In this document: piece after piece, positions 1 through 8,501 of the stretch
How the letters are laid out: every line of letters starts with the position of its first letter
How positions within the stretch are numbered: position 1 is the first letter of the stretch
DNA from: Magnetococcales bacterium
GTDB taxonomy: Bacteria > Pseudomonadota > Magnetococcia > Magnetococcales > DC0425bin3
Assembly: GCA_015229045.1 (NCBI GenBank)
Contig: JADGCJ010000099.1
Coordinates: forward strand, 1-11,722
DNA length: 11,722 bases
Direction: 5' to 3'
Notes under the pieces: generated by a model
The model's database searches: none
What the model was told of the DNA's origin: nothing
What the model saw: only the letters and a program-made list of their open reading frames with translations
Position numbers and translations under genes: made by a program

Positions 1-60
1 CCTGACAAAGGCTTTCATGTCCAGGCCTTTCTTGAGGGGGTACTGAATAGTTACGTTGCA
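1..60. other. Short stretch downstream of metF; possible start of a further minus-strand gene
   Basis: This short tail beyond the metF stop shows no clear terminator. On the minus strand an ATG at 18-16 follows a purine-rich AAAGG about 7 bases upstream and opens a frame (M-K-A-F-V-R) that runs off the window edge. That would fit another gene continuing the operon, but six codons cannot identify a product. The plus strand is also open in one frame here, and that frame continues as the antisense shadow of metF. Low certainty. Confidence 0.15.
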
Positions 61-948
61 TCAATGATTGGAACGCGGCGTTGCCAGATGCAGGGCATCG
101 ATGATGCGTCCGACGACGTCGGCCCGGTTCAGGGTAAAGAAGTGCAACCCGGGCGCCCCCCGGTCGAGCAGGTCGCGGCACTGGTCGATGGCCACCTCGA
201 CACCAATCTCCAGCATGGCGGCAGGATCCTCCTTGGCCCGTTCCAGGCGTGTCACCAGCCATCCCGGGAGCTGCGCCCCGCACAGGGAGGCAAAACGCTT
301 GATCTGTTTGAAGTCCGTAATCGGCATGATGCCGGGGATGACGGGGGCGTCGACCCCTTGGGCGTTGTTGTCGGCGACGAATCGATCATAGGCGTCATTG
401 TCATAAAAAAACTGGGTGATGGAAAAACGGGCGCCTGCCTGGATCTTGCGGCGGTAGTAGGCCATATCAGCCTCGCGACTGGCGGCCTCGGGATGAACCT
501 CCGGATAGCTGGCCACCCCTACGCACAGCCGGGGATGACGCTGCCCGATAAAAGCCACCAGGGCCTCGGCAGAAGCGAAGGCACCCTTCGTCAAGGCATC
601 CGGGGACATCTGCTCCGAGCAGTCACCACGCAGGGCCATGATGTGCGTAATACCCTTTTGCTCGTAGTGATCGAGGAGGGCTTCCAGATTGCCTTGGCTC
701 TCGCCGATACAGGTCAGATGGGGCATGGCAGTGAGGCATAACCTGTCCTGGACCTCGCATACCAGACGACCTGTATTGTCCCGATCACCGCCACCAGCCC
801 CGTAGGTGACTGAAATAAAATCAGGCCGAAACCGCGCCAGGGACGACAGGGCCTCCCAAAAACGCGCTTCTCCGACCGGGGTCTTGGGCGGAAAGAATTC
901 AAAGGAGAGCAAAGGGCGATCGGGGATCTTGGAGACAAAAATTTCCAT
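61..948 (-). CDS. metF: 5,10-methylenetetrahydrofolate reductase (MetF)
   Basis: A 295-residue protein of normal length for bacterial MetF, an FAD-dependent cytoplasmic TIM-barrel enzyme. The family reduces 5,10-methylene-tetrahydrofolate to 5-methyl-tetrahydrofolate, the methyl donor for methionine synthesis. Family motifs occur in order: SFEFFPPKT near residue 15 with the catalytic Glu at 17, ISVTYGAGG at 45-53, PHLTC at 76-80, LRGD with Asp109 (equivalent of the flavin-tuning Asp120 of E. coli), GVASYPEVHPEA at 144-155, FSITQFFYD at 175-183, PGIMPI at 205-210 and GLHFFTLN at 267-274. No key residue is missing. The start ATG at 948 has a GGGG only 2 bases upstream, a short spacing, but no in-frame alternative lies just before it. 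It is the last gene of the minus-strand run, 72 bases after the kinase stop. That gap could hold its own promoter, although none is convincing. Function is confident; co-regulation with the signalling genes is open. Confidence 0.97.
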   Translation of the reverse strand: MEIFVSKIPDRPLLSFEFFPPKTPVGEARFWEALSSLARFRPDFISVTYGAGGGDRDNTGRLVCEVQDRLCLTAMPHLTCIGESQGNLEALLDHYEQKGITHIMALRGDCSEQMSPDALTKGAFASAEALVAFIGQRHPRLCVGVASYPEVHPEAASREADMAYYRRKIQAGARFSITQFFYDNDAYDRFVADNNAQGVDAPVIPGIMPITDFKQIKRFASLCGAQLPGWLVTRLERAKEDPAAMLEIGVEVAIDQCRDLLDRGAPGLHFFTLNRADVVGRIIDALHLATPRSNH

Positions 949-1020
949 ATCCCCATGATAATGGATAGCGACCCGGAAAAAAAGGGCACATGGGAACCCG
1001 ACAGGGGCAAACCGGCACAG

Positions 1021-3654
1021 TCAAATGTGACCATCCAGAAGGGCGACGGCCTTTTGCACAGAGGCCTGCAACGTTTCAACCATGGGTTGCACCAGACTGA
1101 CATCATTTTTTTTCCCGGGCGACTTTCCCATGGCTGTGGCACAACGGGCAACTTCGGCCAGACCGTAGCTGCCGGAGAGACCGGCCAGTTCCAGGGCCGC
1201 CTCCCGCATCTCTCGCGGCGCGTTGCCGTTGGCAGCCGTCAGGATGCGATCCATCTGCCCCAGCAGCGACCGGATGGCCATGCGTATGAAATCCTGAAAA
1301 TGGTCCTCACCCAAATCCTGACGAAAACTGTGCAGGCGCTGTTCAGCAATCAAGGCATCGGCAAGATGGAGCCACTCTGTCTCCAAACGGGTCATCCAGG
1401 TTTCCGCTTTGGCCAGATCGCCCTGTCTCCCCGCCTCTTCCAGAGCGCCGGCGCACTGCGCCACACTCCTGGCGCCAATCTGGCCACTGCTGCCCCGCAA
1501 TTTATGGGCCTCGCGACCCAGGTCGACAGGATTGGCGGCAACCAGGGCCTGTTTGATCACCTGAACCCGCTGCGGAATCGATTGCATGAAGTTGGTAATC
1601 ACCCGGTCAAAATCCTCACCCAATTCGGTGCGCAACTCCTGAAAAGTGGCCTGTTCCAGGACCGAAACGCTCCTCGGCTCGACAGCCACCTGTGCCTGTG
1701 CCACCGAGGCGACCGACGCCAACCAACGCAAAAGGGCCGATTGAACCCCCTGCCGGGTCACCGGCTTGGCCAGATAATCATCCATCCCCACCGCCAGACA
1801 CTTTTCCCGATCCTCCTGCATGGCAAAGGCGGTCAGGGCCACAATCGGCGTGTGTCGATCCCGCTCCATTCGGCGAATGGCCTGGCAGGCGGTGTAGCCA
1901 TCCATCTCCGGCATCTGGCAATCCATGAAGACCAGGTCGAAAGCCTCCCGCTGCAATCTCTCCACCGCCTGACGCCCGTTGTCGACATACTCGACGTGCA
2001 GATCAAATTTTTTCAACATGCCACAAAGGACGGCCCGGTTGACGGGTTCATCCTCGGCCACCAGAATTCTGGCTCCGCCAGGCACCTGGTCAAGGCGGGT
2101 CGATACTGACGACGCCTCCTCCGTCGTCACTCCATGCGGGGCAGAACTGACCTGCAATGGCAACACCACGCGAAACAGGCTGCCCATCCTGAGAGTGCTT
2201 TCGACTTCAATCTGGCCATGCATCAGGTGGACAAGTTTTTTGCAAATCGCCAAACCCAGCCCGGTCCCCCCATAGTGGCGGGTGGTGGAGCCGTCGGCCT
2301 GCTCGAAGGATTGAAACAACCTGGAAAACTGCTCCGGAGAGATGCCTATGCCGGTATCCCGCACCTCGAAGCGGACCAGCGATCCCCGCTCCGGATCCGA
2401 CAGAGTGCCAACAGAGAGCGTCACCCGCCCTTGATGCGTAAACTTGACGGCGTTGGAGAGAAGATTGATCAACACCTGCCGCAAACGGGTCGGATCACCC
2501 AGAATCCAATCCGGTACCTGATCGTGAATCCGTTGCTCAAAATCAATCTCTTTTTTCCTGGCAAACCCCTTGAACAACAAGGCCAGATCCTGCAAAAGCT
2601 GGTAGAGGCTGAAAGGAATGCTCTCCAGCTGCAACTTTTCCGCCTCGATTTTGGAGTAGTCGAGAATATCATTGATGATATCCAGCAGGGCACGACCTGA
2701 AAAGTGAATCGTTCGGGTATACTCCCGTCCGGTTGCATCCATGTCGATATCCATGAGCAACTCGGCCATGCCCAACACGCCGTTGAGCGGGGTGCGAATT
2801 TCGTGGCTCATGGTGGCAAGAAAGGCGCTCTTGGCTTTGTTGGCCGATTCGGCCTCTTTGCGTGCCTGTTGCAGTTCGGATTCATAGTGCTTTTGGCGGG
2901 TGACGTCGGAAAAATTCCACACCCGACCCGCCACCACACTGCCGCCGTCCATGATCAGGGGCACGGAATAACACTCCATGATCCGCCCGTCCTGAAAACG
3001 CAAAACGTCGCTGTCCGGGGCATGGGAGTGCTGCAACTGATCCAGTTTAGCCAAAAAGGCTTGCGGCTGTTCGAGCTGCGCCGAGACCTTGCCCAGCAAC
3101 AAATCCTGCCCACCCGGCGGCAATGAGTCGGAATCCAACTGAAACAGGCGCAAAAAATTGGCGTTGTAGTGGGTGATACGACCATCCCTCCCCACGGCCA
3201 GAATGCCATCGCGGGTCGACTCCAGGGTGGCATGGAGCAGCTTGCCGCTTTTTGCCAGCTCCCTCTTTTTCGCCTGCAAGCTCAGGTGCGTCTGCACCCG
3301 GGTGCGCACAATCGCCGGACGAATCGGCTTGGTGATGAAATCGACCGCACCCAGGCCAAACCCCTTTGTCTCATCCTCCTCGGCATCCTTGGCAGTGATG
3401 AAGATAACAGGAATATCAGCTGTCTTTGGATTCTCCTTGAGGTGCTGACACACCTCGAAACCATGGATCCCCGGCATCACCACATCCAGGAGAATCATGT
3501 CCGGATAGGGAGGGGATGCCAACCTCTTCAGGGCCTGCTCACCAGAGGTGACCACCAACACCTGGTACTGATCCTTCAACGCCCCACCCAGGACGTGAAT
3601 GTTGTGTTGTTCGTCATCGACGATGAGAATCCGGGGCACATAGGGATCGTTCAT
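1021..3654 (-). CDS. Soluble hybrid histidine kinase: REC-PAS-HisKA-HATPase-REC-Hpt-pseudoHpt
   Basis: An 877-residue cytoplasmic multi-step phosphorelay protein with no membrane segment. Domains in order: receiver 1 at about 8-120 (acidic pair Asp13/Asp14, phospho-Asp57, Lys109); PAS-like domain about 139-258; HisKA with phosphoacceptor His284 in ATMSHEIRTP; ATPase domain with N-box VLINLLSNAVKF near 394, DTGIGI from 433 and YGGTGLGL from 461; receiver 2 about 529-645 (Asp578, Lys630); Hpt about 663-768 with His717 in AHKLRGSSGQIG. A further copy of the Hpt fold at about 773-873 lacks the His. In Hpt1 the usual Lys three residues after the His is Arg. Start choice: an in-frame ATG at 3780 overlaps the stop of the preceding kinase, but the 42 residues it adds are translated palindromic repeat. 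ATG 3654 has AGGAG 10 bases upstream and the receiver begins at once after it. It probably receives signals from a partner and passes phosphate to a separate regulator. The ligand is unknown. Confidence 0.95.
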   Translation of the reverse strand: MNDPYVPRILIVDDEQHNIHVLGGALKDQYQVLVVTSGEQALKRLASPPYPDMILLDVVMPGIHGFEVCQHLKENPKTADIPVIFITAKDAEEDETKGFGLGAVDFITKPIRPAIVRTRVQTHLSLQAKKRELAKSGKLLHATLESTRDGILAVGRDGRITHYNANFLRLFQLDSDSLPPGGQDLLLGKVSAQLEQPQAFLAKLDQLQHSHAPDSDVLRFQDGRIMECYSVPLIMDGGSVVAGRVWNFSDVTRQKHYESELQQARKEAESANKAKSAFLATMSHEIRTPLNGVLGMAELLMDIDMDATGREYTRTIHFSGRALLDIINDILDYSKIEAEKLQLESIPFSLYQLLQDLALLFKGFARKKEIDFEQRIHDQVPDWILGDPTRLRQVLINLLSNAVKFTHQGRVTLSVGTLSDPERGSLVRFEVRDTGIGISPEQFSRLFQSFEQADGSTTRHYGGTGLGLAICKKLVHLMHGQIEVESTLRMGSLFRVVLPLQVSSAPHGVTTEEASSVSTRLDQVPGGARILVAEDEPVNRAVLCGMLKKFDLHVEYVDNGRQAVERLQREAFDLVFMDCQMPEMDGYTACQAIRRMERDRHTPIVALTAFAMQEDREKCLAVGMDDYLAKPVTRQGVQSALLRWLASVASVAQAQVAVEPRSVSVLEQATFQELRTELGEDFDRVITNFMQSIPQRVQVIKQALVAANPVDLGREAHKLRGSSGQIGARSVAQCAGALEEAGRQGDLAKAETWMTRLETEWLHLADALIAEQRLHSFRQDLGEDHFQDFIRMAIRSLLGQMDRILTAANGNAPREMREAALELAGLSGSYGLAEVARCATAMGKSPGKKNDVSLVQPMVETLQASVQKAVALLDGHI

Positions 3655-3664
3655 CTCCCACTCA

Positions 3665-3669
3665 CTCCT
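3665..3669 (-). promoter_or_regulatory. Ribosome binding site that decides the start of the soluble hybrid kinase
   Basis: On the minus strand AGGAG lies 10 bases before ATG 3654, with a second purine run (GGGAG) touching the ATG. Its presence between the palindromic repeat and the receiver domain supports 3654 rather than the overlapping ATG at 3780. Confidence 0.55.
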
Positions 3670-3697
3670 GTCTAAACCTGGAAAAATGGACTGGACC

Positions 3698-3768
3698 GGG
3701 GCTTCGCCCCGAACCCCACCAGGACTCTGTCCCGGACCTGTCCGGTCGCCAGCCCCCTGGACCCCGTT
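3698..3768 (+). repeat. GC-rich multi-hairpin dispersed repeat, copy 1
   Basis: A 71-base element, 62 of 71 bases identical and ungapped to 10780-10850, in the same orientation. It holds several inverted repeats in a row: CGGGGC-TTC-GCCCCG (3697-3711), CCAGGAC-TCT-GTCCCGG (one pair is a wobble only on the minus strand), CCGGAC-CT-GTCCGG (3732-3745, perfect, overlapping the previous arm) and GGT..CCAG-CCCC-CTGG-ACC (3744-3763). It fills the gap between the two kinase genes, just after the stop of the membrane kinase. In minus-strand mRNA it would form a strong structure between two cistrons, which could stabilise or process the transcript or partly terminate it; there is no U-tract for a classical terminator. 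It is open in frame with the downstream kinase, which invites start misannotation. Confidence 0.85.
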
Positions 3769-3776
3769 GTCGGTTT

Positions 3777-6700
3777 TCATGCTTGTCGCACGGTCTGGCG
3801 CAGTTGGACCAGGGTCGCCAGAGCCTCTTCGCTGGCAAAAGCCAGGGTTTGCGCCTCCAGTCTGGCAAACAGAACACTTTCGTGCCCCTGCAAAGCGGCG
3901 GCAATCTCCGGCAGCCGCTCCGGAGCCGTAAACTCTCCCTGGCGCAAAAGATTTGCCAACGCATCACACTGCTCGTCGAACAGCGCCAGGTTCAGGGCCT
4001 CTCGTGGGACAATCACCCCGCCCCGCCCTGGCAGGGGCGCCAGGCTGGTCACGCCCTGCATGACCCTGCTCAACTCCATACTCCATGCCGACAGCTTCTC
4101 CCGATCAATCTCTCCCCGCTTCAACCCCGCATCCAGACCCTGGGCCAGGTCATACAGGCGGGTCATGGCCAGATTCCCGGCCACCCCCTTGATGGTATGG
4201 ACCAGACGGCTGGCGCGCTCCAACTCCCCGGTCTGGCAGGCAGCATCGATCTCGGCTGCCGCCTGGTGATAGTCCCGGGCAAAAGCCATCAACGAATGGC
4301 GCAACAGGCGCTGATTGCCATGCACCAACCGCAGGGCACGCCCCAGGTCGATACCCGGCAGATCGGTCGGCAAAACGGAACTCTCCTGCGTCACATCCAC
4401 AACCTGAGCCGTGTCGGCAGCGCGTCGTTGCGGCATCGACGCGGCATCCCCGGCGTGAACCCAATGCAGGAGAATCCTGACCAGCTTTTCGGGATCGATG
4501 GGCTTGGTGACATAGTCATCCATGCCCGCTTCCAGACAGCGCTGCTTGTCATCGGCCAGGGCGTGAGCGGTCATGGCGATGATGGGCAGGCAACGCTCCG
4601 GCCAACGGCGACGAATCGCCTCCGTCGCCTGAAATCCATTCATGTCCGGCATCTGAATATCCATCAAGACGGCATCGAAAAGACCGATTTGCAGCGCCTC
4701 GATGGCCGCCTGGCCACTCTCGGCCATCGTTACGCTACAGCCAAAACCGACCAGAAACTCCTGGGCAATCTCCCGATTGATGGCAATGTCATCCACCAGC
4801 AACACCCGGATGCCGCACATCCTCTCCATCTCAAGCGGGGTCGGCTGCCAGGCGGTGCCATCCTCGGCGCGACGCATCGACAGGCGCACCCCGCCAATCG
4901 CCCGCATGATGGCATCGAACAGCTCCGATGGCGTCACCGGCTTGCTCAAATACCCGGCCAACCCCACCCTTTCAGCCTCCTGGATCACCTCTTCCCGATT
5001 GTAGGCCGACACCATGATGATCGTCGGCAGGCGCGACAGGGAGGTATCGTGGCGAATGCGTCGCGTCGTCTCCAGGCCATCCATCCGGGGCATGTTCCAA
5101 TCCATCAGGACCAGACCAAAGGGTTGTTCTCCCGGCGTCCGGTCAACCTTTTGCAGCAGCTCCAGGGCAGCGAAACCGGAAGAGACTGCCGAGACCTGAA
5201 AGGAAAAGCTCTCCAGCGCCTCGACCAGAATGTTGCGTGCATGTTCATGGTCGTCGACCACCAGGACGCGCAGACCGCGCAATCTGGGTTCCAGGACCAC
5301 CACCTCGTCATGGCTCGCCGCCGTGCCGCGCCTGAAGGTAAGGAGACAGGAAAAGGTGCTCCCCTCGCCCAATGCACTCTCCACGGAGAGTTCACCCTGC
5401 ATGGCCGTGACCAGATGCCTGCTGATGACCAATCCCAACCCGGTCCCGCCATACTTGCGGGAATGAGAGACATCGGCCTGGGAAAAGGGTTGGAACAGGC
5501 CTTCCATCTGCTTCTGGCTCATGCCGATACCGGAGTCGGTCACCCAGAAACGCATCGTTACGCTGAAAGAGGTCTCGTGAACCGGCTCGACGCCGATGCA
5601 CACTTCGCCTCTTTCGGTGAACTTCAACGCATTGCCGACCAGGTTGATCAGGATCTGCCGCACCCGGAGCGGATCCCCGATCACAACAACGTCCCTCTGG
5701 ATATGACACAAGATCAAAAACTCCAGATTCTTCTCTTCGGCCCGGCCCACCATGAGTTGCACGACATCATCGATCAACTGATAAAGGTTGAAAGGGGTCT
5801 GTTCAATCTTCAGCTCACCGGCCTCGATCTTGGAAAAATCGAGTATGTCATTGATGATTTCCAACAAGGCATGCGAGGCGTTCCTGATGGTCTTGATATA
5901 CTTTTCCTGGCGTTCCGTCAGTCCTGTCTTCAAAACCAGGAGCGCGGTGCCAATGATGGCATTCATCGGGGTCCGTATCTCATGGCTCATGTTGGCGAGA
6001 AAATCGCTTTTGGCCCGATTGGCCGCATCGGCGCGCCTGCGGGCAACCTGCAAATCCTCGGTTCGTTCCAGCACCTTGTTCTCCAACTCGGTTTTGGCTT
6101 GCAGAATCGCCTCTTTCTCCCTCTGGATCGCCAGTTCCTTCTCCTGGCGCAAAATGTTGATGTTGTCCGCCAGGGCAAAGGAGAGAAGGGCCGCTTCGAT
6201 CCAGATGCCGAACCGCCCCATCCAGTTGACCAGGAATGACGTGGCAACATAGCCTTCATAGCGTCCCCAGCCAATCACCAGGCCCACCGCCAGAAAGATC
6301 CAGGCGATGGTCAAAAATCTGGCTTTCCTGTAACCACGCCACCAGAGTCCTATGCCAAGCAACGGAAAAGCGGGGGCCAACACAACGATATCCAGCATGG
6401 CCAGCTGCATCCCAATCCTCTTGTATCCAAACGAGACCAGAAAGATCGAGCCGGCCAAGACAACCATCAACCAGAACAAGAATCGGTCCAGCCTGGGCAG
6501 CAGGCGAGGCATGTCCAGAAAGACCCGATTGAACTGCATGGCCAACAGCATGGAGAGATACATGGATACGTTGGGTACCATTTCCGTCAACACAACGGAA
6601 TTTGTAAAGAAATAACGATGACCAAAGCCAAGCACCGACGTAAATGCCATGACATAAGTCGCGACGTAGGCCACATACCAAAAATACTCCAGCTGTCGCG

Positions 6701-7364
6701 TGGACAGAAAAATAAACAAGTTGAAAATGGCCATGAAGACCAGGCCACCCACGTAAAGACCTGTGAGGATGGTGTTTTTGTCCCGGTACTCGGTAAACTC
6801 GCGCGGCGTCCAGGCAATCAGCTCCGCATCGATGAAACCAACCTCGGCAAAGGCCAGACGCACATGGATCTGACTCACGGTCCAGGGTAGCGCCTCCACG
6901 GCAATGACCTGGGTTTCATGAGGAATGGGACGTGCAGAAAAGGGCCGATGGTCCCCCAAATGCCACTCTTGCACCGGCTGGCCCGGCGTGATGGCATAAA
7001 GATCCAAAAAATCCAGGGTTGCAGAGGTCGATTGCAAAAACCAGCGCAGGCGCTGATCGGAAAAGTTGATCACCTCCAGCCGCACCCACCAGGCCGAGTT
7101 GGAGAGTCCCCGGCTGCTGATCCTGCCAACCGGATGAAAACGTTCGGCATGAACGGGCTGGGTCACGTCGTCCAGGGTCAGGGAACGCCCTGGATCTTCC
7201 AACACCAGGAGATACGGGACAACGGACACCCCGTTCATTTTCGTCGACAGGCGGAAGGCCGACTCCCCCTCTCCCGCATGCAGCGGCAGAGGCAGCATGG
7301 AAAAAAAGAGTGCCAGCCACCAGCAAGCCATGACCACCCACTGCTCGATCCTGGTGTCATTCAT
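3777..7364 (-). CDS. Membrane hybrid histidine kinase: 7TMR-DISMED2 + 7TMR-DISM_7TM + HisKA-HATPase-REC-REC-Hpt
   Basis: A 1195-residue inner-membrane sensor kinase. Residues about 9-30 form a signal peptide ending in PLHA. A periplasmic DISMED2-like beta domain follows (about 38-190, with the typical AWWVRLEVIN and LDFLDLY segments), then seven hydrophobic helices between about 198 and 400 (7TMR-DISM). A coiled coil at about 402-450 leads to HisKA with His461 in ANMSHEIRTP. The ATPase domain shows N-box ILINLVGNALKF at 571, DSGIGM at 610 and YGGTGLGL at 638. Receiver 1 has phospho-Asp755 and Lys808; receiver 2 has Asp858/Asp859, phospho-Asp902 and Lys954. The Hpt carries His1056 in VHTIKGVAGNL. 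A helical tail of about 85 residues follows. DISMED2 domains are thought to bind small, often carbohydrate-like ligands; the real ligand is unknown. The start is 6 bases after the barrel gene's stop with no Shine-Dalgarno sequence, so translational coupling is likely. All catalytic residues are present. Confidence 0.96.
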   Translation of the reverse strand: MNDTRIEQWVVMACWWLALFFSMLPLPLHAGEGESAFRLSTKMNGVSVVPYLLVLEDPGRSLTLDDVTQPVHAERFHPVGRISSRGLSNSAWWVRLEVINFSDQRLRWFLQSTSATLDFLDLYAITPGQPVQEWHLGDHRPFSARPIPHETQVIAVEALPWTVSQIHVRLAFAEVGFIDAELIAWTPREFTEYRDKNTILTGLYVGGLVFMAIFNLFIFLSTRQLEYFWYVAYVATYVMAFTSVLGFGHRYFFTNSVVLTEMVPNVSMYLSMLLAMQFNRVFLDMPRLLPRLDRFLFWLMVVLAGSIFLVSFGYKRIGMQLAMLDIVVLAPAFPLLGIGLWWRGYRKARFLTIAWIFLAVGLVIGWGRYEGYVATSFLVNWMGRFGIWIEAALLSFALADNINILRQEKELAIQREKEAILQAKTELENKVLERTEDLQVARRRADAANRAKSDFLANMSHEIRTPMNAIIGTALLVLKTGLTERQEKYIKTIRNASHALLEIINDILDFSKIEAGELKIEQTPFNLYQLIDDVVQLMVGRAEEKNLEFLILCHIQRDVVVIGDPLRVRQILINLVGNALKFTERGEVCIGVEPVHETSFSVTMRFWVTDSGIGMSQKQMEGLFQPFSQADVSHSRKYGGTGLGLVISRHLVTAMQGELSVESALGEGSTFSCLLTFRRGTAASHDEVVVLEPRLRGLRVLVVDDHEHARNILVEALESFSFQVSAVSSGFAALELLQKVDRTPGEQPFGLVLMDWNMPRMDGLETTRRIRHDTSLSRLPTIIMVSAYNREEVIQEAERVGLAGYLSKPVTPSELFDAIMRAIGGVRLSMRRAEDGTAWQPTPLEMERMCGIRVLLVDDIAINREIAQEFLVGFGCSVTMAESGQAAIEALQIGLFDAVLMDIQMPDMNGFQATEAIRRRWPERCLPIIAMTAHALADDKQRCLEAGMDDYVTKPIDPEKLVRILLHWVHAGDAASMPQRRAADTAQVVDVTQESSVLPTDLPGIDLGRALRLVHGNQRLLRHSLMAFARDYHQAAAEIDAACQTGELERASRLVHTIKGVAGNLAMTRLYDLAQGLDAGLKRGEIDREKLSAWSMELSRVMQGVTSLAPLPGRGGVIVPREALNLALFDEQCDALANLLRQGEFTAPERLPEIAAALQGHESVLFARLEAQTLAFASEEALATLVQLRQTVRQA

Positions 7365-7370
7365 GACTGT

Positions 7371-8501
7371 TCAAGGAGAAGTTCCCTGGGGACGACTGGA
7401 GGTCTCGAAGAAAAAATCCATACGCAACTCCACCACACTCACCTCCGGGGTGTTCTTCCCCCAGAGGGCTTTGCCAACACCAAGGTAGAGGGCCATCGGC
7501 ACACCCATGGGTACGAAGCTGACCCCCAGGCTGGGTTTGAACATCAGGCGCTGCCAATCGGTCCCCTCGGCGGGGAGCATGGGGCCGACAAAGGCTGACT
7601 GCGCGGGATAAAATCCTTGTTGCTTGCCCCTCTCCTGGCGATCGTAGATGAAAAACAGGCTGGGCTGGAGTTCGACCCTCTCCAGAGGAACGCGCCACTG
7701 GGGTTCAAGCTGCACATAATGGTGCAGGCCGGGCTGGAAATCCATCCTGCCGACCCGGGTGGCATCGGTGGGAAACTGGGTATCCCGCGAGCCCGACAGC
7801 CCATAATCGTGGCGGGTGTGCAGGTTGACGAAAAAAGTCTCGCCAGGCTGAAAGTCGAACCAGCTCCAAAGACTGAGATCCCATTGACCATCGCCGGTGG
7901 AAAAATCGCGCGGATCGAGCGGATTGGCGACATGGCCGGTGGGCAGGCGCACCCCGCCCCCCAGACTGAAGCGCTCACGCGCCTTCTGCTCACCCAGGAT
8001 ACGACCTTTCACCCCGACAAAAACATCTCCCAGCCCGCGATGCTCGCCATCACTGCCGTTCAATTGGGCGACGGCCCCGGCAATCACGGCCTGCTGCGCC
8101 GTCGGCAACGCCCCCCACCCCCCGGCACGGGTCAGGGTGGTCGATTGCTCGAGCGAGGGATCGAGGAAGGGAATCCACGCCCCCAGATCGATGTTCCGGC
8201 TCAATCCGTAATCGATGCTCAGGTCGGTCCTCTGGAGCGCGTATTGGGCAGTATTCCGGATTGCATAGGCATTGGCGACAGCGACAGGAACACCCTTGCC
8301 AGCCAACTTGTCCAGACCCGTCTGGCCCAGGGGTTGCCGATGCCCGGCAGGGTCATACATCTGGTCCCCCTGGTACCAGGATTCATAGAGGCGGACGCGC
8401 AACACCCCTTCCGGCAACAGCCGGGCATCGATGGCCTGCGCCTGCCACGGCCAGATCGAAAAAACAAGAAAGCCCAAAACAGTCGGCTTCAGCCCCCTCA
8501 T
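7371..8501 (-). CDS. Outer-membrane beta-barrel protein, Phenol_MetA_deg-like
   Basis: A 376-residue exported protein. Residues 1-23 are a signal peptide (Lys5, hydrophobic core, cleavage after AQA). The mature part is a run of alternating hydrophobic strands with many aromatic and Gly residues. The stretch [14 protein letters not shown] (157-169) followed by [12 protein letters not shown] (178-189) and [12 protein letters not shown] (201-212) matches the pattern of the 'MetA-pathway of phenol degradation' barrel family. Members of that family are mostly uncharacterised outer-membrane proteins and the name does not prove a role in phenol metabolism. The last strand (MDFFFE, 361-366) is followed by a ten-residue polar tail rather than ending in Phe. 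The start ATG overlaps the chemoreceptor stop (ATGA) and has AAGGGGG 4 bases upstream. Its position between a chemoreceptor and a periplasmic-sensing kinase suggests a channel or surface sensor serving the pathway (inference). No enzyme of aromatic degradation is nearby. Confidence 0.85.
   Translation of the reverse strand: MRGLKPTVLGFLVFSIWPWQAQAIDARLLPEGVLRVRLYESWYQGDQMYDPAGHRQPLGQTGLDKLAGKGVPVAVANAYAIRNTAQYALQRTDLSIDYGLSRNIDLGAWIPFLDPSLEQSTTLTRAGGWGALPTAQQAVIAGAVAQLNGSDGEHRGLGDVFVGVKGRILGEQKARERFSLGGGVRLPTGHVANPLDPRDFSTGDGQWDLSLWSWFDFQPGETFFVNLHTRHDYGLSGSRDTQFPTDATRVGRMDFQPGLHHYVQLEPQWRVPLERVELQPSLFFIYDRQERGKQQGFYPAQSAFVGPMLPAEGTDWQRLMFKPSLGVSFVPMGVPMALYLGVGKALWGKNTPEVSVVELRMDFFFETSSRPQGTSP

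Noticed and set aside
955..1015. A 7-base T-run on the minus strand (977-983 on plus) after a GC-rich stretch, as a terminator between the soluble kinase and metF.
   Set aside because: The best stem before the T-run has only three G-C pairs with a long loop. It is too weak to call.
3697..3711. The perfect hairpin CGGGGC-TTC-GCCCCG as a rho-independent terminator of the membrane kinase.
   Set aside because: No T-run follows on either strand. It belongs to the longer dispersed repeat.
3783..6239. An 818-codon open frame on the plus strand opposite the membrane kinase, and similar long frames opposite every other minus-strand gene (for example 955-2109, 7617-8672, 9533-10603).
   Set aside because: All share codon boundaries with the real gene on the other strand. 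In that phase, antisense stops appear only where the sense gene uses TTA, CTA or TCA, which are rare in GC-rich genomes. The translations have no domain or consistent composition, while the sense frames are full of recognised motifs.
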